The notes below the pieces were generated by a model. That model ran no database searches. It was not told the origin of the DNA and worked only from the letters and a program-made list of their open reading frames with translations. A stretch of DNA of 64,000 bases, from the NCBI GenBank assembly GCA_019636445.1, contig JAHBXO010000012.1, positions 79,860 to 143,859 on the forward strand. The letters run 5' to 3'. The stretch comes from Gemmataceae bacterium (GTDB lineage: Bacteria > Planctomycetota > Planctomycetia > Gemmatales > Gemmataceae). How positions within the stretch are numbered: the first letter of the stretch is position 1; each line of letters starts with the position of its first letter. The position numbers were made by a program, and so were the translations under genes. Below are positions 51,785 through 62,322 of the stretch, in pieces.

Positions 51785-53473
51785 ATGCGTTGGTTCGTGT
51801 TGATTGCTATCGTCGGTTCGCCATTCGCCGCCCGTGCGGCCGAACCCCGCGATGAACTGCTTCGACTCGTTCCTAACGACACAGCTATCTGTCTGGTCGT
51901 GCAAGGTCTGCGCGATCGCTCCAAGGCCGTCGGAGAATCTCCGCTCGCCGACTGGATCGGCGCGAACGCGAAGTCCACGCTTGGCACCGCCCCCGAACTC
52001 CAGAAACTGAAAGAAGTCGAAACACTCTTCTCCACGTTCCTCGGCGTCACGCCCGCCGACCTGCGCGACGAGATTTTCGGCGACGCCATCGTATTGGGCT
52101 ACCAGCCCGGTCCGCCCGGCAAGCCCGACGGCGAACGGGGCTTCGTCATGCTCAAGGCCCGCGACCCCGCCAAACTCGCCGCCCTCGTCGACAAACTCAA
52201 TTCCCTCCAGAAAAGCTCCGGCGAACTGACCTCGATCGACGCCCGAACGCACCGCGATCGGAAATACCAGCGACGTTCCAAAGGGGACGCGGGCGGCGAA
52301 TACTACCTGCTCGACGACGGCCTGTTTGTTTTCGCTGCTCAGGAAGCCGCGATCCACAGCGTGATCGATCGCCGGTTGGATGCGAAACCTGAACCGGGCC
52401 TCGTGGCGAAGTCGGCCGCACGGCTCGGCGTAGACAAAGCTTTTCTGTACTGCTGGTTCAACCCGCGCCGGCTCGATGCCGAGGTCATGGCCCACGTCGC
52501 CGCCTCCGCGAACGAACGCGAGCGCGCGACGCGCCGCCAATTCGCCCGAATCTGGTCTGCCGCGGACGACCTTGCGATTTATCTGGACGCAGGCAAGGAA
52601 TTAGAGCTCGGCTTCGCCGCCGCTTACCGGGCAGACGCCATGCCGGCGGAATTGAAAGCCGTTCTGGCATCGCCGCCGCGTCCGTCGGCGCTCTGGTCGT
52701 CGGTACCGGAGAAGGCGCTCGCCGCATTCGCCGGCCGCGCCTCGGGGAACGAACTCCTGGACGCGGCGCTTTCGTTCGCCCCGGCGGAAGATCGCGCGGC
52801 CGCCCGCAAGGAAATCGAAAAGGCTGTCGGTGCCGTTGTGGGCAAGGACAAGGCGTCCGCGATGCTTGGCGGGGTCGGACCGGACTGGGCCGTCTGGGCC
52901 ACACCGCCGACCGTCGCGGGCGGGTTTCCAGGCGTGACAGCGGCCGTGCGACTCGATGCCACCGACGCGACCGTCTCGCCTGCGGTCCTCAAGACCGTGC
53001 AGTTCTACCTGCAACTGCTTCAGGTGCAGTACAATCGCGAGCACGACGACGCCATCGAGTCGAAGTCGGAACAGGTTGAAAATGCCATTGTCGAGAGTTT
53101 CTCCAACCCGACGTTGTTCCCGCCAGGATACCGCCCCGCGTTCGGTCTCGTCGACGGGCACATCGTGTTCGCCAGCTCGCCGGAACTGGTCGGAGCGTTC
53201 CGCGTCGCCGCGACGCCGAAGGCCGGCCCGCGGACGCCGTTCCTGCGCGTCTCGGGAGAAGCATTCCGAGAGTATTTCGAAACCCACGGCCCCGCCCTGG
53301 CAAAATGGGTGGCCGACAGACAGGACCGGCCGGTTGCCGAGGTTGCGAAGGAATTCCAGACCATATCGGAAGTTCTGAAAGCGTTCGACCGCGGGGAAGT
53401 GTTCATCGAAGGAAGTAATGGGGTGATGAAATTGGCCGTCCGCGTGAAGTTCGTCAAACCGTTGTCGAAGTAA
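51785..53473 (+). CDS. secreted protein of unknown function, about 560 residues
   Basis: A 562-residue protein with a signal peptide (MRWFVLIAIVGSPFAARA). The body has the look of a long alpha/beta fold with 'ELLRLVPNDTAICLVVQGLR', 'FGDAIVLGYQPG', 'KAFLYCWFNPRRLDAEVMAH' and 'GYRPAFGLVDGHIVFASSPE', resembling DUF3352-type secreted proteins that are frequent in planctomycetes. No catalytic motif is visible. It starts 24 bases after the anti-sigma gene, so it may be a target or a sensor of the sigma circuit. Confidence 0.65.
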   Translation: MRWFVLIAIVGSPFAARAAEPRDELLRLVPNDTAICLVVQGLRDRSKAVGESPLADWIGANAKSTLGTAPELQKLKEVETLFSTFLGVTPADLRDEIFGDAIVLGYQPGPPGKPDGERGFVMLKARDPAKLAALVDKLNSLQKSSGELTSIDARTHRDRKYQRRSKGDAGGEYYLLDDGLFVFAAQEAAIHSVIDRRLDAKPEPGLVAKSAARLGVDKAFLYCWFNPRRLDAEVMAHVAASANERERATRRQFARIWSAADDLAIYLDAGKELELGFAAAYRADAMPAELKAVLASPPRPSALWSSVPEKALAAFAGRASGNELLDAALSFAPAEDRAAARKEIEKAVGAVVGKDKASAMLGGVGPDWAVWATPPTVAGGFPGVTAAVRLDATDATVSPAVLKTVQFYLQLLQVQYNREHDDAIESKSEQVENAIVESFSNPTLFPPGYRPAFGLVDGHIVFASSPELVGAFRVAATPKAGPRTPFLRVSGEAFREYFETHGPALAKWVADRQDRPVAEVAKEFQTISEVLKAFDRGEVFIEGSNGVMKLAVRVKFVKPLSK

Positions 53474-53603
53474 ATCCCAACCGATTCCGCGCAAGCTTCC
53501 CATTATTCCGCGCCCGACCGATGAATCGGTCCTGTGGTCTCGATTCCGCCAACGATTCATTCGCCCGCGCGTTATACTTTGAGTAGCACCGGAGGGGTGG
53601 AAA

Positions 53604-54209
53604 ATGCGCCGCCGAACGTTCGCCGTGATCGCCGTGTTGGCCCTGTTCGCAGGCGAGGCCTCGGCCCAAGGGTTCAATCCGTGGGGTTTTGGTGGCCAAC
53701 CCAATCCATGGCTACAAGGCTATGCCGGTTCGCAGTCCTATTACGGCCCGCAGGTCGGTCGACTTCCCAACGGCACGCCCATCCACAACCCCTGGCAGCA
53801 ATACCGCGGAATCCAACCGATTCTCGCCGCGAACTACTTCAACGCGACTGTTCAGTTCAACTACCAGTCGGTTCTCAATCCGAGCCTCTACTCGTACAAC
53901 CCGTTCAATCGCATTGCCTATCCGTCGAGTTTCGTGAACCCGTACACCGACTTCGGCGTGTATCCCCGCTACGAACGTGAAGTCGGCAGTTTCATCCCGG
54001 TCAATCCGCAACTCGCGGTGAACCCGTACAGCGGCACGGTGCTGAACCCGATCCGCGGCTTCGCCCACACCCGCGAAGGCACCTTCTACCGCGTCCCCGG
54101 AACCACCGCCTATAACCCGTGGGGCAACCCGATCTACGGAAGTGGCGTCTATTACAATCCCTTCACCGGCGCGTCCTACAGCCCGCTCTCCGGCATTATC
54201 GCTCGCTGA
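53604..54209 (+). CDS. small secreted Asn-Pro-rich protein
   Basis: A 201-residue protein with a clear signal peptide (MRRRTFAVIAVLALFAGEASA) and GGAGGGG upstream of the ATG. The mature part has more than a dozen Asn-Pro pairs, for example 'NPWGFGGQPNPWL', 'NPSLYSYNPF', 'VNPYTD', 'NPQLAVNPYSGTVLNPIRG', 'NPWGNPIYG' and 'YYNPFTGASYSP', and is rich in Tyr and Gly. It has no known domain. The composition suggests an extracellular structural or matrix protein. The stop is only 3 bases from that of the convergent gene. Confidence 0.7.
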   Translation: MRRRTFAVIAVLALFAGEASAQGFNPWGFGGQPNPWLQGYAGSQSYYGPQVGRLPNGTPIHNPWQQYRGIQPILAANYFNATVQFNYQSVLNPSLYSYNPFNRIAYPSSFVNPYTDFGVYPRYEREVGSFIPVNPQLAVNPYSGTVLNPIRGFAHTREGTFYRVPGTTAYNPWGNPIYGSGVYYNPFTGASYSPLSGIIAR

Positions 54210-54212
54210 CCC

Positions 54213-55214
54213 CTATTTTGTCCGGCCCTTCAACAACGGCCGTTTCAGCACCGGATCGATCTCCGTGATCGGTCCGGTTTTTTGATCGTTGGTCAGGTGC
54301 CGGGCGTACATCTCGAACTTCGCGTCCAGGTCGTCGGCGTTGTGCAGGATCAATACCTCGGGAATCATCGGAAGCCGTGGCGATCCCCACTCCGGCTTCG
54401 TCAGGTAGGCGAGCAACAGGTGATCCAGCAGGCGGAGCAGTTCCACGTCGAGATCGGGCACGTTACGCGCCGCTTCGCGCACGAGATCCCGACCAAGGAT
54501 CACCGCGCCGAACAACTGCCCGTCCACGGTCGGCTCCGTCGCTTCGGATTCGGCCGGCAACTCCGCGACGCGGCCGATCTCGTGCAGGAGCGCCCCGGCC
54601 ACGACGAGATCGCGGTTGAACGGCTGCAGGTTCGGGAAGCGTGCCGCGTACTGATCCGCAAGCCAGAGACAATTCTTTGTCACGTTTGCGACATGCTCAA
54701 GCCAGCCGCCAGGGAATGGGTAGAACGCTCGCGGGCTGGCGGGCAACCGCTTGAGCGCGACGGCGTGTGTTTCATAGAGGTTCAGCACCAGTTGCCGCAA
54801 CGAGGCGTCCCGGATCTCGTCGTTCGCGATGCCGACGAGTTCCGCGAAGAGCGTATCCGGATCATGCCGGGATCGCGGGAAAAAGTCGGCCGGGTTCAGC
54901 CCGTCGTCGGGGGTTGATTCACGGATGGCGATGACGTCGATGACCGGCCCGTATCGCTCATGTTCCGAATAAAGCACCCGCAGCTTATAGATCTTTCCGA
55001 CCATCCACGCGCGTTCGCAATCGTTGAAAAGCGGCGCGTCGTTCCAAACGGCGCACTCCACGACACGCCGGAGATCGCGGAACTTGCAGCGGTAGAACGT
55101 GCGACCGCGCGCCGTGACGAGCTGTTTGTCGGCGAGGAGAGCGAAGACATCGGCGGGCGGCGGACCCGGCCGGAGTTCGTGGAGCTTGGCCGGGATCGGT
55201 TTCTCGCGCGCCAT
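54213..55214 (-). CDS. HD-domain 3'-5' exoribonuclease-like protein (YhaM family)
   Basis: A 333-residue protein. The N-terminal OB-fold ('VFALLADKQLVTARGRTFYR', 'MVGKIYKLRVLYSEHERYGP') is followed by the HD domain with 'FPGGWLEHVANVTKNCLWLA', 'VAGALLHEIGRVAELPAESE' and 'EVLILHNADDLDAKFEMYAR', which supply the metal ligands. This matches YhaM, an exonuclease of Firmicutes. It is 6 bases from the membrane glycosyltransferase gene upstream, so likely in that operon. Confidence 0.87.
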   Translation of the reverse strand: MAREKPIPAKLHELRPGPPPADVFALLADKQLVTARGRTFYRCKFRDLRRVVECAVWNDAPLFNDCERAWMVGKIYKLRVLYSEHERYGPVIDVIAIRESTPDDGLNPADFFPRSRHDPDTLFAELVGIANDEIRDASLRQLVLNLYETHAVALKRLPASPRAFYPFPGGWLEHVANVTKNCLWLADQYAARFPNLQPFNRDLVVAGALLHEIGRVAELPAESEATEPTVDGQLFGAVILGRDLVREAARNVPDLDVELLRLLDHLLLAYLTKPEWGSPRLPMIPEVLILHNADDLDAKFEMYARHLTNDQKTGPITEIDPVLKRPLLKGRTK

Positions 55215-55220
55215 GGCGGC

Positions 55221-56912
55221 TCACGGGTTCGGGACGAGGCCGTAAAGGAACGGCGGGTGCCGCCAGTCCCACATCCGTTCGGGGTGGGCGTCGGCGGAAA
55301 CGGGATACGCGTTCCACAGCCACGCATCATAGTACAGGCAGGGCACGTGGATCGCCAATCCGATCGCCGCGACGGTCGCGAGCGGAATCCATCCGTAGGG
55401 TCGAGCGAGCAGCCGGCCGGCGGGCCGCACGGCGAAAAGCGCGAGCAGCGGCACGACCTCCGCGACCAGCCGCGAACCGTAGCAGAAGCCGCCCCACCAG
55501 ATCGGCCACGAACCGATCAGCAACAGGTGCAGCACAACGACGCCGAACAGGCACGCGATCCAACCGGCGGGCGCGCGCGGGGATTCTTCCGACTTCACGA
55601 ACGGGTAGAGGAACGCGAGGAGCAGCACCGGCTGGAAGACGAACAAACCGCGGCCGGGGCTGAACAGGACGCCGGGCAGGTGTTCGCCGATGGTCCAGTT
55701 TTCGCCGAGGAACCCCATCGAGGGGCCAAACGGATTGCGGTAGATCGACCAGTAGATCGCGGCCCACGGCAGGTAGGCGACGAGTGCGAGGAGCGGAAGC
55801 AGGATCCCGCGCCGCCGATCGCGAGCCAGCACCCAGAGGCCGAACGGTACAAGGAACGTGACGGCCGAAGGGCGGCATGCGAGAATCCACCCGCACGCGA
55901 GTGCCTGAATCGCCAGCCCCTTCCAACCCGGCTTGCCATCGGTGCGAAACTCGACGGCGAGAGCGAGCAGCATCCAGAAGACGATGCCGCCCTGCTGCCA
56001 GACGAGCATGCCGAGAGTGGAGGCGAAGACCGATCCGGTGGCGAGCAGCCACGTAATTGCCAATGCCCCCGCCGGGGAACCGAAGTGCAATGCGACGAGA
56101 TAGAAGAGCGCGAGCGACGCCCCGGCGAGCAGCGACGCGGTCCATTTTTCGATCTGCAGGTGAAGGTCGTCGTTCATCAACTCGAGGCCACAGGCATGAA
56201 GGACCAACACTGTGGGCCAGACGAACGCCTCCATCCCCGCGGGATAGGTCGAGTAGATTCCCGGTCGGCCTGGCACCTCGCGCGTGAAGTACGGCCGGCC
56301 CGGCCCGCACACCTCCCAGCGGTATAGCCCCGCGCCCGGCAGAAACGCGGAAAGTTCGCGCTCGCCATGTGTGGCCATCCGTACCACCGTCGGCACGAGC
56401 GGCATCGTGTCGCCCGTCCAGACGTGGTGCGTCGTTGTCGAGTAGAGAGTGGCGGACGGCAGTGCGACGCCGAAGATCGCGACCAGCGTGGCGGTGCGCG
56501 ATCGCGGCTCTTGGCGGAGCCGTTCGTTCAACTCGCGAATGCGAAGCAGGAGTTCCACAGGCATCGACAACAACGCCGTCAGGCCGACGCCAAAGACCAG
56601 CGAAAGCCGCCCGACACGGTGCGCGACGAGGCTGGGTGCGTAGTTTCGAAACAGGTACGCGGCGGTGACCGTAAGGGCGAGGACGGCGATTCGACGCATG
56701 GCCGACGCTCGATCGATCGTGCCAAGCGCGCGGGCGGCCAGCGTGAGCGCGAGCAGCACGACGGGACCGGTGACGCGCACCTGCCCCCACACGATCGCCG
56801 CGATCATTCCAACGGACAGGAGGAAGAGCAGCCATTCCGTGGCGGGGCGCAACGGAACGCCCGCGAACGATCGATCAACTCGGGATTGGAGCGTTCGCAG
56901 AACCGGCAACAT
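55221..56912 (-). CDS. membrane glycosyltransferase-like protein (GT39/PMT-type)
   Basis: About 563 residues, with many transmembrane helices ('LFLLSVGMIAAIVWG', 'VVLLALTLAARALG', 'LFYLVALHFGSPAGALAITW', 'MLLALAVEF' and others in the second half). The long loop with 'DGKPGWKGLAIQALACGW' and the general layout are like dolichol-phosphate-sugar-using glycosyltransferases of the GT39 / ArnT class, but the DE motif was not found clearly. It is probably coupled to the GT2 gene upstream. ATG 56912 has GGGGA upstream; ATG 56933 is also possible. Confidence 0.68.
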   Translation of the reverse strand: MLPVLRTLQSRVDRSFAGVPLRPATEWLLFLLSVGMIAAIVWGQVRVTGPVVLLALTLAARALGTIDRASAMRRIAVLALTVTAAYLFRNYAPSLVAHRVGRLSLVFGVGLTALLSMPVELLLRIRELNERLRQEPRSRTATLVAIFGVALPSATLYSTTTHHVWTGDTMPLVPTVVRMATHGERELSAFLPGAGLYRWEVCGPGRPYFTREVPGRPGIYSTYPAGMEAFVWPTVLVLHACGLELMNDDLHLQIEKWTASLLAGASLALFYLVALHFGSPAGALAITWLLATGSVFASTLGMLVWQQGGIVFWMLLALAVEFRTDGKPGWKGLAIQALACGWILACRPSAVTFLVPFGLWVLARDRRRGILLPLLALVAYLPWAAIYWSIYRNPFGPSMGFLGENWTIGEHLPGVLFSPGRGLFVFQPVLLLAFLYPFVKSEESPRAPAGWIACLFGVVVLHLLLIGSWPIWWGGFCYGSRLVAEVVPLLALFAVRPAGRLLARPYGWIPLATVAAIGLAIHVPCLYYDAWLWNAYPVSADAHPERMWDWRHPPFLYGLVPNP

Positions 56913-56949
56913 CGAAATCCCCGAAGTGGACATCGTCGACACCGTACCG

Positions 56950-57789
56950 TCAATCGCGCAGCTTGAAGCGGATGATGCACCAGAGCGCATTGAAGGCGTC
57001 CTTCAAGCCGATCTTCTTCCCTTCCGCGTACGTGCGGCCCGAATAGCTGATCGGCACCTCGAAGACGCGCCACTTGAACTGGCCTTTCACCTTTCGCGCC
57101 ACCTTGGCCGTCACTTCCGGCTCGAATCCGAAGCGGTCCGACTTCAAGTCGAGGCTCTGAATGACCTCGCGGCGAAAGACCTTGTAACAGGTCTCCATGT
57201 CGGTGAGGTTCAGGTCGGTGAAGATGTTCGAGAGCAGCGTCAGGCCGTGATTCGCCAACGAGTGCCAGAAGTACAAGACGCGGTGCTTCTCACCGATAAA
57301 TCGTGAACCGAAGACGACATCCGCCTGACCGTCGAGGATCGGCTGCACGAGCTTCGGGTACTCGGCCGGGTCGTACTCCCAATCGGCGTCCTGCACGATG
57401 ACAGCGTCGCCGGTGCAGTGCTTGAAGCCTTCGCGGAGCGCAGCCCCCTTCCCCATGTTCTTCGGCTGGTGGAACACGCGGACATTGTCGTACTCCTTCG
57501 CGATCCGATCGAGGATCGCGGGGGTACCGTCGGTACTCCGATCGTTGACGAGGATCAATTCCTTGGGCATGTCGACGGCCTGGACCCGCTTGACGAGGCC
57601 GTCCAGCCAGCGCTCTTCGTTGTAGACGGGGATGACGACCGAGAGTTTCCAGCCGGGCGGGAACGGGTACAGGCCGATCTGCCGGCAAGCGGCCCGACCC
57701 AATACCTTCTCGAGCACCGCGACGCGCTCGTTGTGCGGCGCCGTGGCGAGTGACTCCAACAATGGGGACAACGGCTCAGGCAACGGCAT
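56950..57789 (-). CDS. family 2 glycosyltransferase (DPM1-like)
   Basis: A 279-residue cytoplasmic glycosyltransferase. After a 48-residue N-terminal extension the GT-A fold has 'LSVVIPVYNEERWLDGLVKR', 'ELILVNDRSTDGTPAILD', the DxD-region 'AVIVQDADWEYDPAEYPKLV' and 'DVVFGSRFIGEKHRVLYFWH', close to polyprenyl-phosphate mannosyl- or glucosyltransferases. It should make the lipid-linked sugar donor for the membrane glycosyltransferase just downstream. The start has GAGG upstream. It is divergent from the SDR gene. Confidence 0.9.
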   Translation of the reverse strand: MPLPEPLSPLLESLATAPHNERVAVLEKVLGRAACRQIGLYPFPPGWKLSVVIPVYNEERWLDGLVKRVQAVDMPKELILVNDRSTDGTPAILDRIAKEYDNVRVFHQPKNMGKGAALREGFKHCTGDAVIVQDADWEYDPAEYPKLVQPILDGQADVVFGSRFIGEKHRVLYFWHSLANHGLTLLSNIFTDLNLTDMETCYKVFRREVIQSLDLKSDRFGFEPEVTAKVARKVKGQFKWRVFEVPISYSGRTYAEGKKIGLKDAFNALWCIIRFKLRD

Positions 57790-57983
57790 GGAGCACGCCT
57801 CGATCGCGTTCGGTTCTGACTCGCGGCCGCACCATACGCGAATCCGGCGCGATGCGACAAGCGGAACTGGAAGCGCGATTCGATCGCTCTTGACCCGATG
57901 CTGGTCGAAGGGCTACACTTCGCTCCTTTCGTCCGAATACCGATTCGCAGGACGCGATCGGTGGACGAGGGCGGGAGTGGCGG

Positions 57984-58775
57984 ATGGATCCCTCGACGTT
58001 CTGGCGCGGCCGGCGCACGCTCGTACTTGGCTGTACCGGATTTCTTGGCACCTACGTCGTCCGAACGCTGCTCGAACGCGGCGCGGATGTCACCGGGTTG
58101 ATCCGAGATTCCCAGCGTCCTTCCGAATTCTTCGCCGACAACCTGCACCGCCGCATCCGCGTCGTCCGCGGCCCGGCCGACCCGCAGCGATTGCGCAGCC
58201 TCATCGCCATCCACGGCCCCGCCGCCGTGTTCCAACTCGCCGCCGTCTCGGGGCAATCGCATGCCAAACACAAGATCACGGCGGAATTCCTCCGCGCCGT
58301 CGCGCGGCTCTCGCCATCGCTGCCCGTCGTTGTGCCCGTCGCCCGCACCGAATCGGCCATCCAGTTCCGCAACCACCCGCTGGGCGAAATGCGCGTCGGA
58401 TTCGTTCGGCTCCCGGCGCTCTTCGGCGCAGGAAACACGGCCGCGGATTCGTGGTCCTCACGATTGTTCGTGGCAGCCTCGCGCGGCCGCGCGATCGCCG
58501 CACCGGAGCGAGACGAGCCGCTGATCTGGGCCGCCGATGCCGCCGATGCCCTGCTCGAAGCCGCCGAATGGCTCACCGAGTTGGCGGAACCGCCGTCGAA
58601 CGGCCTGTGGCACGAAGCCCCGGCCACCACGACCGCCCGCGAGCTCCGGGACCGGATCGCTAGACCCCGGACGCCCCCGATCGATGCCTTGGACCAAATC
58701 GCCGCCCGCACACTCGACTGGTACGAACGCCACGCGACGCAAACCGATTCCGAACCGCTCCGCGCGGCCGCCTGA
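57984..58775 (+). CDS. short NAD(P)-binding SDR-type protein, active site not conserved
   Basis: A 263-residue protein related to NAD-dependent epimerases. The nucleotide-binding motif is 'LVLGCTGFLGTYVVRTLLER' (GxxGxxG), and 'AVFQLAAVSGQSHAKHKITA' fits the next strand, but the YxxxK catalytic pair and the usual 'S-S-x-x-V-Y-G' segment are absent, and about 50 residues appear to be missing before 'VGFVRLPALFGAGNTAADSW'. Start has GGGAG upstream. It probably binds a nucleotide sugar or is non-catalytic. It is followed 22 bases later by a second SDR gene. Confidence 0.78.
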   Translation: MDPSTFWRGRRTLVLGCTGFLGTYVVRTLLERGADVTGLIRDSQRPSEFFADNLHRRIRVVRGPADPQRLRSLIAIHGPAAVFQLAAVSGQSHAKHKITAEFLRAVARLSPSLPVVVPVARTESAIQFRNHPLGEMRVGFVRLPALFGAGNTAADSWSSRLFVAASRGRAIAAPERDEPLIWAADAADALLEAAEWLTELAEPPSNGLWHEAPATTTARELRDRIARPRTPPIDALDQIAARTLDWYERHATQTDSEPLRAAA

Positions 58776-58797
58776 ACCACCACACGAGGACCCCACG

Positions 58798-61814
<3,017 letters not shown>

Positions 61815-61831
61815 CTATACTGAAATCACAT

Positions 61832-61906
61832 CGCGGCGTGGAGCAGTCCGGTCAGCTCGCCAGGCTCATAACCTGGAGGTCATAGGTTCAAATCCTATCG
61901 CCGCAA
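61832..61906 (+). tRNA. initiator tRNA-Met (CAT anticodon)
   Basis: A 75-base tRNA with acceptor arms CGCGGCG (61832) and CGCCGCA, discriminator A, a T-arm 'GGTTCAAATCC' and the anticodon CAT in the loop CTCATAA. Position 1 is C opposite A at position 72, an unpaired first pair that marks initiator tRNAs. The anticodon stem is CCAGG/CCTGG, so one of the three G:C pairs typical for initiators is A:U (29-41). The 3' CCA is not encoded. Strong terminator follows. Confidence 0.93.
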
Positions 61907-61933
61907 CTTTTTCGGTAGTTCTTACAATCGGGT

Positions 61934-61959
61934 GCCCTGAGTTGACTCAGGGCGTTTTT
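61934..61959 (+). terminator. rho-independent terminator after the initiator tRNA
   Basis: GCCCTGAGT (61934-61942) and ACTCAGGGC (61945-61953) form a perfect 9-bp stem with a 2-base centre, followed after a G by TTTTT. It lies 27 bases after the tRNA end. Confidence 0.88.
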
Positions 61960-62322
61960 CATTGATATTTTTCAGCGATTTTGAGCGTTTCACACCGCAG
62001 AATCTCTTAACAGTCGTGCCCGGTGCTTGCGGCGGTCCATAATCGTCTGCACTCGATCAATTGCTTCGCCCGGTGTAACGACTCACCACGACAAATACGT
62101 AAACCACACCTCGGCGATACCAGCGCTCGTGTCCTCCCCCACGAGAGTGAACCGCATGGTTCGGACGGCCTCAACCTCGATCCAATCAGAGGGTGTATGC
62201 CCCTCGGACCGTTACCTCCTCACTCTGTACGCCGTTCGTTGTACGCCACGCCAAGGGTCGTCTTTTTTGGCCCGAGGCAGAACCACAGGGCGAACGCTCT
62301 GCCGCCCGTCGTCCTGATCCGT
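61960..62322. other. stretch without a convincing gene
   Basis: Between the tRNA terminator and the copper ATPase gene I find no gene that I can support. On the minus strand there is a 42-codon frame ending near 62086 with 'WIEVEAVRTMRFTLVGEDTS', which looks protein-like but has no good start, and a second protein-like frame ('RAFALWFCLGPKKTTLGVAY') just upstream in another frame ending at a stop near 62229. These may be remnants of a decayed gene. No palindromic attachment site or repeat of the tRNA end was seen. Confidence 0.4.
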
